39,110 nt of DNA from NCBI GenBank assembly GCA_012842935.1, contig DUSC01000202.1:1-39110 (forward strand), read 5' to 3'. The DNA is from Hyphomicrobiales bacterium. Lineage in GTDB: Bacteria; Pseudomonadota; Alphaproteobacteria; Rhizobiales; Rhizobiaceae. The translations under genes were made by a program, and so were the position numbers. Below, piece by piece: positions 8,831 through 16,354 of this stretch. How positions within the stretch are numbered: the stretch's first letter is position 1; each line of letters starts with the position of its first letter. The notes beneath the pieces are model-generated. The model was given only the letters and a program-made list of their open reading frames with translations, ran no database searches and was not told where the DNA came from.

Positions 8831-10765
8831 TCAGAACTCCTCCCAGGCGTCCTCCTCGACGGCTTGTTTGGCCACCGTGGCCGGGCCGCGGCCGGCGGAC
8901 ACCGTCTTGAGCGCCGGAGCCGCGCGGGCGAAACTCTGCGCCGGCGCCTGCCGCGGAGCCTGACGGCTCGCGGTCTCCTCGCCGAGGCGGAAACGGGCGA
9001 TAAGCTGCGCCAGGTGCTCGGCTTCCTTCGCCAGCGAATGGCTCGCCGCGGTGCTCTGCTCGACCATTGCCGCGTTCTGCTGGGTGACCTGGTCCATCTG
9101 ACTGACGGCGACGTTGACCTCGGCAAGCGCCGTCGACTGCTCCTCGGCGGACGAGGCGATGTTGTTGACAAGGTCGCTCATCTCGGTGACCTGTGCGGCG
9201 ATCTGCTGCAGCACGGTGCCGGTCTGGCCGACGAGGCCGACGCCCTCGTCGACCTGCTGGGTGGAAGTCGAGATCAGCGACTTGATCTCCTTCGCCGCTT
9301 CGGCCGAGCGCTGGGCGAGCGCGCGAACCTCCGAAGCAACGACGGCGAAGCCCCGGCCTGCCTCGCCCGCCCGCGCCGCCTCGACACCAGCGTTGAGCGC
9401 CAGGAGGTTGGTCTGGAAGGCGATCTCGTCGATGACGCCGATGATCTGGCTGATCTTCTCGGAAGACTTCTCGATCTGCGCCATCGCCGAAATGGCGTCG
9501 CCCATGACGGCGCCCGACTTTTCGGCGCCCTCGCGCGCCTCGCTGGTGACCCGCGCCGCCTGGCGGGCACCCTCGGCCGTCCGCTTCACAGTCGTGACGA
9601 CCTGTGCCAGCGCCGCTGCGGTTTCCTCGAGGCTGGCCGCCTGCTGCTCGGTGCGCCGTGACAGGTCATCGGCGGCGTGGCTGATCTCGCCCGTGCCGGT
9701 GCGGATCGCGTCGACCGCCCGGTCGATCGTGCGGATGGTTTCCTGCAGATGGGCGATCGCCGTGTTGAAGTCGGTCTTAAGCTGCTGGGTCTTCGGGGCG
9801 AAAGCCTCGGTGATCCGATGCGTCAGGTCACCTTCGGCCAGTTTCGCCAGGCCAGTGGCAAGCGCCTTGATCGCCACCTGGTCCTCGGCCGCCTCGCGGG
9901 CCTTCTCAGCCTCGGTTCGCGCCCGGCCACCCTCGACCTCGGCGCGTGTTTCGATGGCCTCGGCCTCAAGCCTGGCCTTCTCGATCTGGGCGGTCTTGAA
10001 GACCTGGACGGCATCGGCCATGCGGCCGATCTCGTCTCGCCGGCCGATCGCCGGAACCGCGGCTTCGTTGTCGCCGGCGGCGAGCCGGCCCATGGCCTCG
10101 GTAAGTTCGCGGATCGGCTTGGCAACAAGCCTCGTGAGCAGCCATCCGAGGCCGACAGCAATGGCCAGAGCGACGGCAAGGCCGCCGTAGATCGCCCAGG
10201 TCGCGATATCGATGTTGCTGTGCATGATGCCACGCGTCTCGGCATCGTCCTTGGCCTCGGTATCGATGATGGCGTCGATTGCCTCCTCGATCGGATCCAT
10301 GAGGTGGTCGGCGACGCCGTCCGGCCCGACCATCCGAACCGCCTGGTTGTGCGTCAGCGGGTCTGCAGCGAGCTTCTTGCCGACCTCGATCACCTCCTGG
10401 CGGTAGCGGGTCATCGCCTGTATCGCATTGTCGACCATGCCGAGCATTGCCGCATCGTGCTCGTGAAGGGCGCGCAGCTTGTCGAGATGGGAGGCGAGCG
10501 TTCCCTGATGCTTGTCGATGCGCTCGAGGTAGTAGTTGTCGCCCGAGAGCAGATAGCCGCGATACGAATTCTCGACCCTTGCCAGCGCCAGCCGCGCAGA
10601 GAGGGCGGAGGTCGCCGCAGCCCTGGACTCCTCCTGCAGGACCTGGGACCTTTCGATGTTGGACAGATTCAAGAGCGCGGCACCGTTCATCGCCAGGATG
10701 ATCGCACCGACGGCGAGGTATGAAAGCGCAAACTTGCGCGACATCTTGATGTTCTGCAGGAACAA
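8831..10765 (-). CDS. Methyl-accepting chemotaxis protein
   Basis: A transmembrane chemoreceptor that senses a ligand and controls CheA. From the TTG start it has 644 residues. TM1 is at about 13-31, followed by a helical periplasmic sensor domain (about 32-186) with no named ligand. TM2 is at about 187-210, followed by a HAMP domain (AKPIRELTEAMGRLAAGD). The long cytoplasmic coiled coil has the hairpin tip NLLALNAGVEAARAGEAGRG and EVRALAQRSAEAAKEIK. It ends in DAWEEF, resembling the C-terminal tether that recruits CheR/CheB. I chose TTG at 10765 because GAGAGGTAA precedes it and FLQNIKMSRKFALSY is the family start. GTG at 10807 and ATG at 10744 are alternatives. No che operon is in the window. 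Confidence 0.93.
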   Translation of the reverse strand: MFLQNIKMSRKFALSYLAVGAIILAMNGAALLNLSNIERSQVLQEESRAAATSALSARLALARVENSYRGYLLSGDNYYLERIDKHQGTLASHLDKLRALHEHDAAMLGMVDNAIQAMTRYRQEVIEVGKKLAADPLTHNQAVRMVGPDGVADHLMDPIEEAIDAIIDTEAKDDAETRGIMHSNIDIATWAIYGGLAVALAIAVGLGWLLTRLVAKPIRELTEAMGRLAAGDNEAAVPAIGRRDEIGRMADAVQVFKTAQIEKARLEAEAIETRAEVEGGRARTEAEKAREAAEDQVAIKALATGLAKLAEGDLTHRITEAFAPKTQQLKTDFNTAIAHLQETIRTIDRAVDAIRTGTGEISHAADDLSRRTEQQAASLEETAAALAQVVTTVKRTAEGARQAARVTSEAREGAEKSGAVMGDAISAMAQIEKSSEKISQIIGVIDEIAFQTNLLALNAGVEAARAGEAGRGFAVVASEVRALAQRSAEAAKEIKSLISTSTQQVDEGVGLVGQTGTVLQQIAAQVTEMSDLVNNIASSAEEQSTALAEVNVAVSQMDQVTQQNAAMVEQSTAASHSLAKEAEHLAQLIARFRLGEETASRQAPRQAPAQSFARAAPALKTVSAGRGPATVAKQAVEEDAWEEF

Positions 10766-10940
10766 GGCCGTTACCTCTCGTTCTATTCCACTTGCCGGCG
10801 ACCGCACGTGCCGATCCCGAAACGTGCCCAGCCCTCCGATCCGAATCGTTGCGGAGGCGTCCCGTCCGGAGACAGGGCGGCCATCACGACGCGGCGATGG
10901 TTGGGGGGCGGACTCGATTCTGCGCCGAGCGGCGTCGGGT

Positions 10941-10950
10941 TCAAATTTGA
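10941..10950. promoter_or_regulatory. AT-rich palindrome upstream of the chemoreceptor gene
   Basis: The 292 bp between the cpdR stop and the chemoreceptor start hold an AT-rich island (about 10938-10975) in otherwise GC-rich DNA. It contains the perfect 10 bp palindrome TCAAATTTGA, then GTTAAATGCGTAAAAG. This is the likely promoter or operator zone of the chemoreceptor. I cannot name the factor. Confidence 0.3.
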
Positions 10951-11057
10951 GTTAAATGCGTAAAAGTTCGGTTACGCCGAAGCGCATCCGTGACCGATTT
11001 CCGTCGCATTCCGCGCCGGATCGGGCGGCGGACGCGAGAGCGAATCGCTCCGCCGAA

Positions 11058-11423
11058 TCAGATGGCGAGTGCCCGCTCGACTTCGGAACGTATCTGGGCG
11101 AGCGTGAACGGCTTTTGGACGACGTCCAAGATGACGCCCGCCAGTTCGGCGGCGCGTTCGCGCTGCTCGGCATAGCCGGTCATCAGCAATATCTTCAGGC
11201 CGGGATGAGCTCGTGCGGCCCGAAGCGCCATTTCTATCCCGTCCATCACCGGCATGCGTATATCGGAGAGCACGAGATCGTAGTCGGCACCGGCGCGACC
11301 GATGCGCTCCAGCCCCGATTCACCGTCTTCCGCCGTCTCGACGGCGTGCCCGGACGCAGCGAGCGCGCGCGCCGTGAAGATCCGAACGGAATCGTCGTCC
11401 TCGACGACCAGGATCCGCGCCAT
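11058..11423 (-). CDS. cpdR: Single-domain response regulator, CpdR-type
   Basis: A 121-residue stand-alone receiver domain. The acidic pocket is EDDD (residues 8-11), the phospho-acceptor is Asp54 in LSDIRMPVMDG, and the switch residues are Thr82 (LLMTGYAEQRERAAELA) and Lys104 (DVVQKPF). The MTGYAEQRERA...VVQKPF segment is characteristic of CpdR. In Caulobacter and Sinorhizobium, unphosphorylated CpdR directs ClpXP to degrade CtrA and other cell-cycle proteins, with CckA-ChpT as phosphodonor. GGAGGGG lies 3 nt before the ATG. It follows hpt by 12 bp and is probably in the same transcript. A CtrA-type box lies about 1.2 kb upstream at the head of this cluster. Confidence 0.9.
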   Translation of the reverse strand: MARILVVEDDDSVRIFTARALAASGHAVETAEDGESGLERIGRAGADYDLVLSDIRMPVMDGIEMALRAARAHPGLKILLMTGYAEQRERAAELAGVILDVVQKPFTLAQIRSEVERALAI

Positions 11424-11435
11424 CTTCCCCTCCGT

Positions 11436-11978
11436 CTATGCGTCGCCCCTGACGATGCCGACGAACGGCAACTCGCGGAAGGCGTGGCCGACGTCCATGC
11501 CGTAGCCGACGACGAAGTAGTCGGGGCATTCGAAACCGACGAAGTCGGCCGTCAAATCCGTCTGGCGGCGCGTGTGCTTGTCGAGCAGAACGGCGATGGA
11601 GACGCCACGCGCGCCGCGCGACAGCATCATGTCGCGGGTGAACTTCAGCGTCTTCCCCGATTCGAGGATGTCGTCGATGAGCAGCACGTCGCGGCCGGCG
11701 ACCTCGTTGTCGATGTCGCGCAGCACCTTTACCTCTCCGCTGGTCGTGCCGGCGCCGTAACTGGAGATGAAGATGAACTCGACTTCCGGCGAAAGGCCGG
11801 TGTCGTGCATGGCGCGGATCAGGTCGGCGGCGAAGATGAACGATCCCTTGAGGATCGAGATGACGAGGAGGTCGTGGTAGTCGCGGGCGGCGATGTCCTT
11901 GGCGAGTTCGAGGTTTCGCCGCGCGATCGCCGAGGCGCTGAACAGCACCTCGATTTCCTTACCACGCACTACGGGCAT
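11436..11978 (-). CDS. hpt: Hypoxanthine phosphoribosyltransferase
   Basis: A purine salvage enzyme that converts hypoxanthine (and often guanine) with PRPP to IMP or GMP. From ATG 11978 it has 180 residues, the usual size. Motifs are the LKGSFIFAADL loop, the mobile SSYG loop region, the PRPP-binding VLLIDDILESGKTL, and DFVGFECPDYFVVGYGMD for base recognition. AAGGAGAA precedes this ATG. The longer frame starting at 12020 would add 14 residues not seen in the family. Its start overlaps the last 20 bases of the upstream membrane-anchored protein gene, implying translational coupling. cpdR follows 12 bp later. Confidence 0.95.
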   Translation of the reverse strand: MPVVRGKEIEVLFSASAIARRNLELAKDIAARDYHDLLVISILKGSFIFAADLIRAMHDTGLSPEVEFIFISSYGAGTTSGEVKVLRDIDNEVAGRDVLLIDDILESGKTLKFTRDMMLSRGARGVSIAVLLDKHTRRQTDLTADFVGFECPDYFVVGYGMDVGHAFRELPFVGIVRGDA

Positions 11979-12603
11979 CGCCGTTCTCCTTGAAAGCGAC
12001 CGCAACGGCCCTGACCCCACTACTAGGCAGTTCGACGCGGCTGGAAAAGGCGTAGCGCCCTCCGGCCGCGACGACCTGCTCGGCTGTCCCCAGATTGTAG
12101 AGCGTCACGCGGCCGTTTGCCGCCGTCACCCTGATCTCGATCGGCGGCAGCAGGGCCGGTTCCACGCCGTCGTTGATCGCCTCGCTGTCGACGAACAGCA
12201 CCTGCCGGGCGCCGGCCCTGCCGACGCGCGATTCCACCGGACCGATCCGAAGCGCGGCGTGGGCGTTGGCGACAACGCGCATTTGCGAGACGACGAGGGC
12301 ATGTCCGCCCGACAGCCAGAAGGCCGCGGCGACGGCGGCGAGACCTGCCGTCCAGAAGGTCGGCCCCCCGTGCGAGGACCCGGCGGTCGGCGGCAATGCT
12401 GATCCGCGCAGCATGTCCATCCCGCCGGAAGCGGGCGATTCGGACGGGAAGACCAGCGTCGCGGTTTGGACGGTTTCCGAGCCGCGGACAATCTCGTATT
12501 CGGCGTCGACGATGTCCGCGCCTTCGGCGGCCGTGGCCCTGACGTGGCGGACGGCGGTCATTATTTCGCCGGAAACCCGGCGTGCCTTCATTTCCTCTGC
12601 CAT
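11959..12603 (-). CDS. Membrane-anchored protein upstream of hpt (related to MJ0042-type proteins, no zinc ribbon)
   Basis: A 214-residue protein with an acidic, variable first third, one hydrophobic segment at about residues 82-105 (FWTAGLAAVAAAFWLSGG), and a C-terminal periplasmic-type domain. That domain ends YAFSSRVELPSSGVRAVAVAFKENG. The C-terminal part resembles rhizobial proteins encoded between hpt and ftsE. Those usually begin with an MJ0042-type zinc ribbon (two CxxC). Here there is no Cys at all, and the frame starts after the position of the ribbon. Only a weak ribosome site (CGGGACC) precedes the ATG at 12603. Function is unknown. Its upstream region is shared with divergent ftsE and contains CtrA-like sites. 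Confidence 0.75.
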   Translation of the reverse strand: MAEEMKARRVSGEIMTAVRHVRATAAEGADIVDAEYEIVRGSETVQTATLVFPSESPASGGMDMLRGSALPPTAGSSHGGPTFWTAGLAAVAAAFWLSGGHALVVSQMRVVANAHAALRIGPVESRVGRAGARQVLFVDSEAINDGVEPALLPPIEIRVTAANGRVTLYNLGTAEQVVAAGGRYAFSSRVELPSSGVRAVAVAFKENGDARSAW

Positions 12604-12646
12604 TCGGTCCCGCGACGGCGTTCTCGTTAAGGCTCGGTAAGCCGAA

Positions 12647-12654
12647 ATGGTTAA
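12647..12654 (-). promoter_or_regulatory. CtrA-type 8-mer facing the hpt-cpdR arm
   Basis: On the minus strand this reads TTAACCAT, the 8-mer described for CtrA targets in Rhizobiales. It lies 44 bp upstream of the 12603 start. The second half of the full TTAA-N7-TTAA motif is not conserved here, so it may be a weak site or chance. Confidence 0.4.
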
Positions 12655-12699
12655 TGTTTCGCAACCTTTCCCGGCGGCAATCCGTCGAATGGCCGATTG

Positions 12700-12715
12700 T
12701 TAACCGTCGGTTAAC
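12700..12715 (+). promoter_or_regulatory. CtrA binding box (TTAA-N7-TTAAC) upstream of ftsE
   Basis: TTAA-CCGTCGG-TTAAC is an exact match to the classic CtrA consensus, and its right half extends to TTAACCAT (12711-12718). It lies 80 bp upstream of the ftsE start in an AT-rich patch between divergent transcripts. CtrA is the master cell-cycle regulator of alphaproteobacteria. The match is seen; the regulation is inferred. Confidence 0.7.
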
Positions 12716-12794
12716 CATGGGGATCGATGGTCGGCAGAGTAGTGTACCCGGCGCATCGGGCCTTGTCGGACGCCGCAACCAGGGCCAGTCAACC

Positions 12795-13454
12795 GTGATC
12801 CGCTTCGAGAACGTCGGCTTGAGATACGGGATGGGACCGGAAATCCTCCGCGACATCTCGTTCCAGGTGCCGCAAGGATCGTTCCAGTTCCTCAGCGGAC
12901 CGTCCGGCGCCGGAAAGACGACACTGCTCAGGCTTCTGTTCTTGTCGCTCAAGCCGACGCGTGGACTGATCACCGTCTTCGGCAAGGACCGGGCGCGGGT
13001 CTCGCCGAGGGAACTGCCGCTTCTGAGGCGGCGTATGGGCGTGGTCTTTCAGGACTTCCGCCTGCTCGACCACATGACCACCTATGAGAACGTCGCGCTG
13101 CCGCTGCGCGTGCGCGGGCGCGACGAGTCGAGCTACCGCGGAGACGTCCGCGAACTGCTGAAATGGGTCGGCCTCGGCGACCGCATGAACGCGCTTCCGC
13201 CCGTACTCTCGGGCGGCGAGAAGCAGCGCGCCGCGATCGCCCGCGCCCTCATCGAACAGCCGGAGATCCTGCTCGCCGACGAGCCGACGGGAAACGTCGA
13301 TCCGCCGCTCGCCCGCCGGCTGCTGCGCCTCTTCCTCGAACTCAACCGGCTCGGCACTGCCGTCGTCATCGCCACGCACGACCTCGGCCTCATGGAACAG
13401 GTCGACGCCCGGCGGATGATTCTGGCGGGCGGGAGGCTCGAGATCCATGACTGA
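12795..13454 (+). CDS. ftsE: Cell division ATP-binding protein FtsE
   Basis: The ABC ATPase of the FtsEX complex, which sits at the divisome and controls periplasmic peptidoglycan hydrolases. It has 219 residues from GTG 12795, the family length. Motifs are Walker A GPSGAGKTT at residues 35-43, a Q-loop in VVFQDFRLLDH, the ABC signature LSGGEKQRAAIARAL, Walker B EILLADEPTGNVDP and the switch His in VIATHD. The start MIRFENVGLRYG matches FtsE, and AGGG lies upstream. The upstream frame contains the CtrA box, not coding sequence. Its stop overlaps the ftsX start by 8 bases. Confidence 0.97.
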   Translation: MIRFENVGLRYGMGPEILRDISFQVPQGSFQFLSGPSGAGKTTLLRLLFLSLKPTRGLITVFGKDRARVSPRELPLLRRRMGVVFQDFRLLDHMTTYENVALPLRVRGRDESSYRGDVRELLKWVGLGDRMNALPPVLSGGEKQRAAIARALIEQPEILLADEPTGNVDPPLARRLLRLFLELNRLGTAVVIATHDLGLMEQVDARRMILAGGRLEIHD

Positions 13455-14433
13455 ACATGCCGGAACGGCGGCCGACCGTGCAGTCGCGCCGAGCCTCGAG
13501 GCGGTTTCGCCGCCGCCGCGGCGGCCCACGTCGATCGTTCCGGAGCGAAGCGTGGCGGGCAACGCCCTGGTGCTGGTGATTGCCATCATGACTTTCCTGT
13601 CGTGCCTGACGCTCGGCGCCGTCACCCTCGTGCGCGAAGCGGCGAACACCTGGCAGACCCAGATAGCGCGCGAGGCCACGATCCAGATCAAGCCGGCAGA
13701 CGGCCTCGACATGGAGGCCGCACTCGATACCGCCCTGCGGCTCGCGCAGGGGTTCGCCGGCGTGAAGTCGGCCAGGATCGTCGACCGCGACGCCACGGCC
13801 AGGCTTCTCGAGCCATGGCTCGGCAGCGGCGTCGACCTCGATGAACTGCCGGTGCCACGCCTCGTGATCGTCACGATCGACCAGAACAACCCGCCCGACT
13901 ATGCGGCGATGCGGGCGATGCTGACGGCCGAACTGCCGAGCGCCTCCGTCGACGACCACCGTACCTGGATCGACCGGCTCGTCGCCATGGCGCGGACCAC
14001 CGTGACCATTGGCGCTGCCGTGCTTGCGCTCATGCTGGCGGCGACCGTCCTTTCTGTTGTCTTCGCCACGCGCGGCGCGATCGCCGGTAACGGCCACATC
14101 ATCGACGTGTTGAGCTTCGTCGGCGCCGACGCCCGATTCATCGCTGCCGAGTTCCGCCGGCACTTCCTCGTGACCGGCGTGAAAGGGGCCGCTGCCGGCG
14201 GGTTCGCCGCCGTCCTGGTGTTCGCCGGCTTCGCCTGGTGGTCGACCTCCAACATGGCGACGCCCCAGGCGGACCAGGCAACGGCACTGTTCGGCAACTT
14301 CGCGATCGGCGCCGCGGGCTATGCCGGCGTCGTGCTCGTGGTCCTCGCCGTCGCGGCGCTGACGGCCGCGACATCACATGTCACGGTGCTGAGATATCTC
14401 GCCACGATCGAACAGCGGCCTGTCGAGCCTTGA
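13447..14433 (+). CDS. ftsX: Cell division protein FtsX
   Basis: The membrane subunit of FtsEX, with 328 residues. A cytoplasmic N-terminal tail (about 35 residues, Pro/Arg-rich) precedes TM1 (NALVLVIAIMTFLSCLTLGA). A periplasmic domain of about 110 residues follows (ATIQIKPADGLDMEAAL to SVDDHRTWIDRLV), then three further membrane segments, the standard FtsX topology. The large periplasmic loop is where FtsX contacts hydrolase activators such as EnvC-like proteins in other bacteria. It overlaps ftsE by 8 bases, so the two are translationally coupled. Confidence 0.95.
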   Translation: MTEHAGTAADRAVAPSLEAVSPPPRRPTSIVPERSVAGNALVLVIAIMTFLSCLTLGAVTLVREAANTWQTQIAREATIQIKPADGLDMEAALDTALRLAQGFAGVKSARIVDRDATARLLEPWLGSGVDLDELPVPRLVIVTIDQNNPPDYAAMRAMLTAELPSASVDDHRTWIDRLVAMARTTVTIGAAVLALMLAATVLSVVFATRGAIAGNGHIIDVLSFVGADARFIAAEFRRHFLVTGVKGAAAGGFAAVLVFAGFAWWSTSNMATPQADQATALFGNFAIGAAGYAGVVLVVLAVAALTAATSHVTVLRYLATIEQRPVEP

Positions 14434-14526
14434 GGCGATCACGGATGGCTAAAAGCTGTAACCACAAGTTCCGGCCGCGGATAAATCGACTGTTTCCTCG
14501 GCCCGCGGGCGCGATACGATAGGCCC

Positions 14527-15234
14527 ATGACGGGACAGGACCAGATAATCGGCCCGACCGGCGGGGGTGAGGAATGCACGGCGAAGGCCGGATCCCGGCG
14601 TCGGCGGTCGGCCGTCGCTGCGGCCTTGGTCACTGCGCTCATCGCCCTCTTCGGATTCGCCGGCGGTTTTGCCTGGTTCGCAAGCCATGTCTCCGGCCTG
14701 GCGACGCCCGCCGATCCGGGCAATGCCGATGCTATCATCGTACTGACAGGAGGCCAGTCGCGCCTCGGCGCGGCATTCGACCTGCTCGAATCGGGCAAGG
14801 GACGGCGCCTGCTGATCAGCGGAGTCAATCCGGCGGCACGTGACGAGGACATCCGCGCCGCAGCCGGCGCCGGCAAGGAACTGTTCTCCTGCTGCGTCGA
14901 CATCGACCACGCCGCGCTCGACACGATCGGCAATGCCGAGGAAGGCGCAAAATGGGCAGCCAACCACGATTTCGACCGCATCATCGTGGTGACCAACAAC
15001 TATCATATGCCGCGCAGCCTGCTGGAGATGCGACGCTATCTCGCGGACACGGAACTGGTTCCCTATCCGGTAGTCAACACGCCGCTCGGCAATGGCGGCT
15101 GGATGACCAAGCCGGACGCCCTGCGCGTCCTGTTCACCGAATACACGAAGTACGTCGCGGCTCTCGTCCGCGGTGTGGTTCCGCGCAGATCCGCCGACGA
15201 ATCCGTGTCCTTGGCAAAGGCCGCCGATCGCTGA
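14527..15234 (+). CDS. YdcF/SanA-like (DUF218) envelope protein
   Basis: A 235-residue protein with one N-terminal membrane segment (about residues 28-52, after an RRRR cluster) and a DUF218 domain facing the periplasm. DUF218 marks are DAIIVLTGGQSRLGAAFDLLESGKGRRLLISG and a VVTNNYHMPRSLLEMRR block near residue 158. YdcF/SanA/ElyC proteins are linked to envelope integrity and SAM binding in E. coli, but the biochemical role is unclear. It lies 93 bp after ftsX and 66 bp before a PlsC-type gene. The ftsEX-DUF218-plsC order is common in rhizobia, suggesting an envelope-growth operon. Confidence 0.9.
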   Translation: MTGQDQIIGPTGGGEECTAKAGSRRRRSAVAAALVTALIALFGFAGGFAWFASHVSGLATPADPGNADAIIVLTGGQSRLGAAFDLLESGKGRRLLISGVNPAARDEDIRAAAGAGKELFSCCVDIDHAALDTIGNAEEGAKWAANHDFDRIIVVTNNYHMPRSLLEMRRYLADTELVPYPVVNTPLGNGGWMTKPDALRVLFTEYTKYVAALVRGVVPRRSADESVSLAKAADR

Positions 15235-15300
15235 CACGCCGATTTTGCTTTTGCGCGGTCATGGTGTAACCAGCGGACAGCCCATCCGCCCGGTACCCAG

Positions 15301-16089
15301 ATGCTGTACATCCGTTCGCTGGCGTTCAACGTCGCCTTCTACATCAACCTTGTCGGCCAGATGTTCTTCTGGATGCCGTTCTATTTCCTTGCCGAACGCC
15401 GGCGCGCCTGGCTCGTGCCCAAGGCCTGGGTTCGCTCGAGTCTGTGGCTGCACCGCGTCATCGCCGGCACCAACATGGAAATCACCGGCGTCGAGAACCT
15501 GCCCGAAGGGTCCTACATCCTCGCGCCGAAGCACCAGTCGTTCTGGGACGCGATCGCCTTTCTGCCCTACATCCCCGACGCGCTCTACATCCTCAAGCGC
15601 GAACTGACGTGGATACCCTTCTTCGGCTGGTACATCTGGAAGATGCGCATGATCCCGGTCGACCGGGGCAGCCGATCGAAGGCGTTGCGCGCCGTTGTCG
15701 CGGCGACGAAGGCGGAGATGGGGCGGAACGCGCGCCAGTTGATCATCTACCCTGAGGGCACACGCCGGCCGCCGGGCGCCGAACCGGCCTACAAATGGGG
15801 TATCGTCGAGATCTACGGCGAACTCGGCGTTCCCGTCGTCCCGGTCGCCCACGTTGCCGGGCTCTACTGGCCGCGTCGCAAGTTCCTCCGCTATCCCGGA
15901 ACGATCAAGGCCGCCTTCCTGCCGGCGATCCCGGCAGGGCTGCCCAAGGAGGAGTTCATGGCGCGGCTCGTCGAAGAGACGGAAAAGGCGTGCGATGCCT
16001 TCCTCGTGGAAGCCGCCACCGGTCCCAATCCCCCGCCCCTGCCGCCATCGGCGCGCAAGCGGCTGAACGAACTGGGCATCTCCCTGTAG
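15301..16089 (+). CDS. plsC: 1-acylglycerol-3-phosphate O-acyltransferase (PlsC family)
   Basis: A 262-residue membrane-associated acyltransferase of the LPLAT family, probably converting lysophosphatidic acid to phosphatidic acid. The N-terminus is hydrophobic (FYINLVGQMFFWMPFYF). The catalytic HX4D motif is H78-QSFW-D83 in APKHQSFWD. The glycerophosphate-binding PEGTRR is at 151-156, and a GVPVVPVAHVAG motif follows. Rhizobia often carry several PlsC paralogues, some making ornithine lipids, so the exact acceptor is uncertain. It is the last gene of the ftsEX cluster. Confidence 0.92.
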   Translation: MLYIRSLAFNVAFYINLVGQMFFWMPFYFLAERRRAWLVPKAWVRSSLWLHRVIAGTNMEITGVENLPEGSYILAPKHQSFWDAIAFLPYIPDALYILKRELTWIPFFGWYIWKMRMIPVDRGSRSKALRAVVAATKAEMGRNARQLIIYPEGTRRPPGAEPAYKWGIVEIYGELGVPVVPVAHVAGLYWPRRKFLRYPGTIKAAFLPAIPAGLPKEEFMARLVEETEKACDAFLVEAATGPNPPPLPPSARKRLNELGISL

Positions 16090-16110
16090 GGCGCGAAGTC
16101 TCCGTTGCCG

Positions 16111-16127
16111 AGCGGGAGCGGCCCGCT
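16111..16127 (+). terminator. Hairpin after plsC (weak terminator candidate)
   Basis: AGCGGG-AGCGG-CCCGCT forms a 6 bp stem with a 5 nt loop 21 bp past the plsC stop. No T-run follows, so it is not a classical intrinsic terminator. It may protect the mRNA end or be chance. Confidence 0.3.
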
Positions 16128-16354
16128 GAATGGCGCATGCCGATGTTCCAGCTTCGGGGACAATGTAAACGGTTGTATGAGCGCCGACACCGAGAATTCG
16201 CGCTGCCATCGCGGACCTCGGCTCTTCTTGAAGTAACTATTGACTTGAACGGCACCGCGGAAAGACATTGCCGCGACATTGCTCGATTCTCGCAAGTCTG
16301 ACGCGAGGACTCCGGGAGACGGGGACATCCCGATCAACCAGCCGGAAGGGATCG

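Noticed and set aside
12582-12794. N-terminal extension of FtsE to an upstream start
   Set aside because: The extension translates the CtrA box and AT-rich promoter zone; GTG 12795 gives the exact family start.
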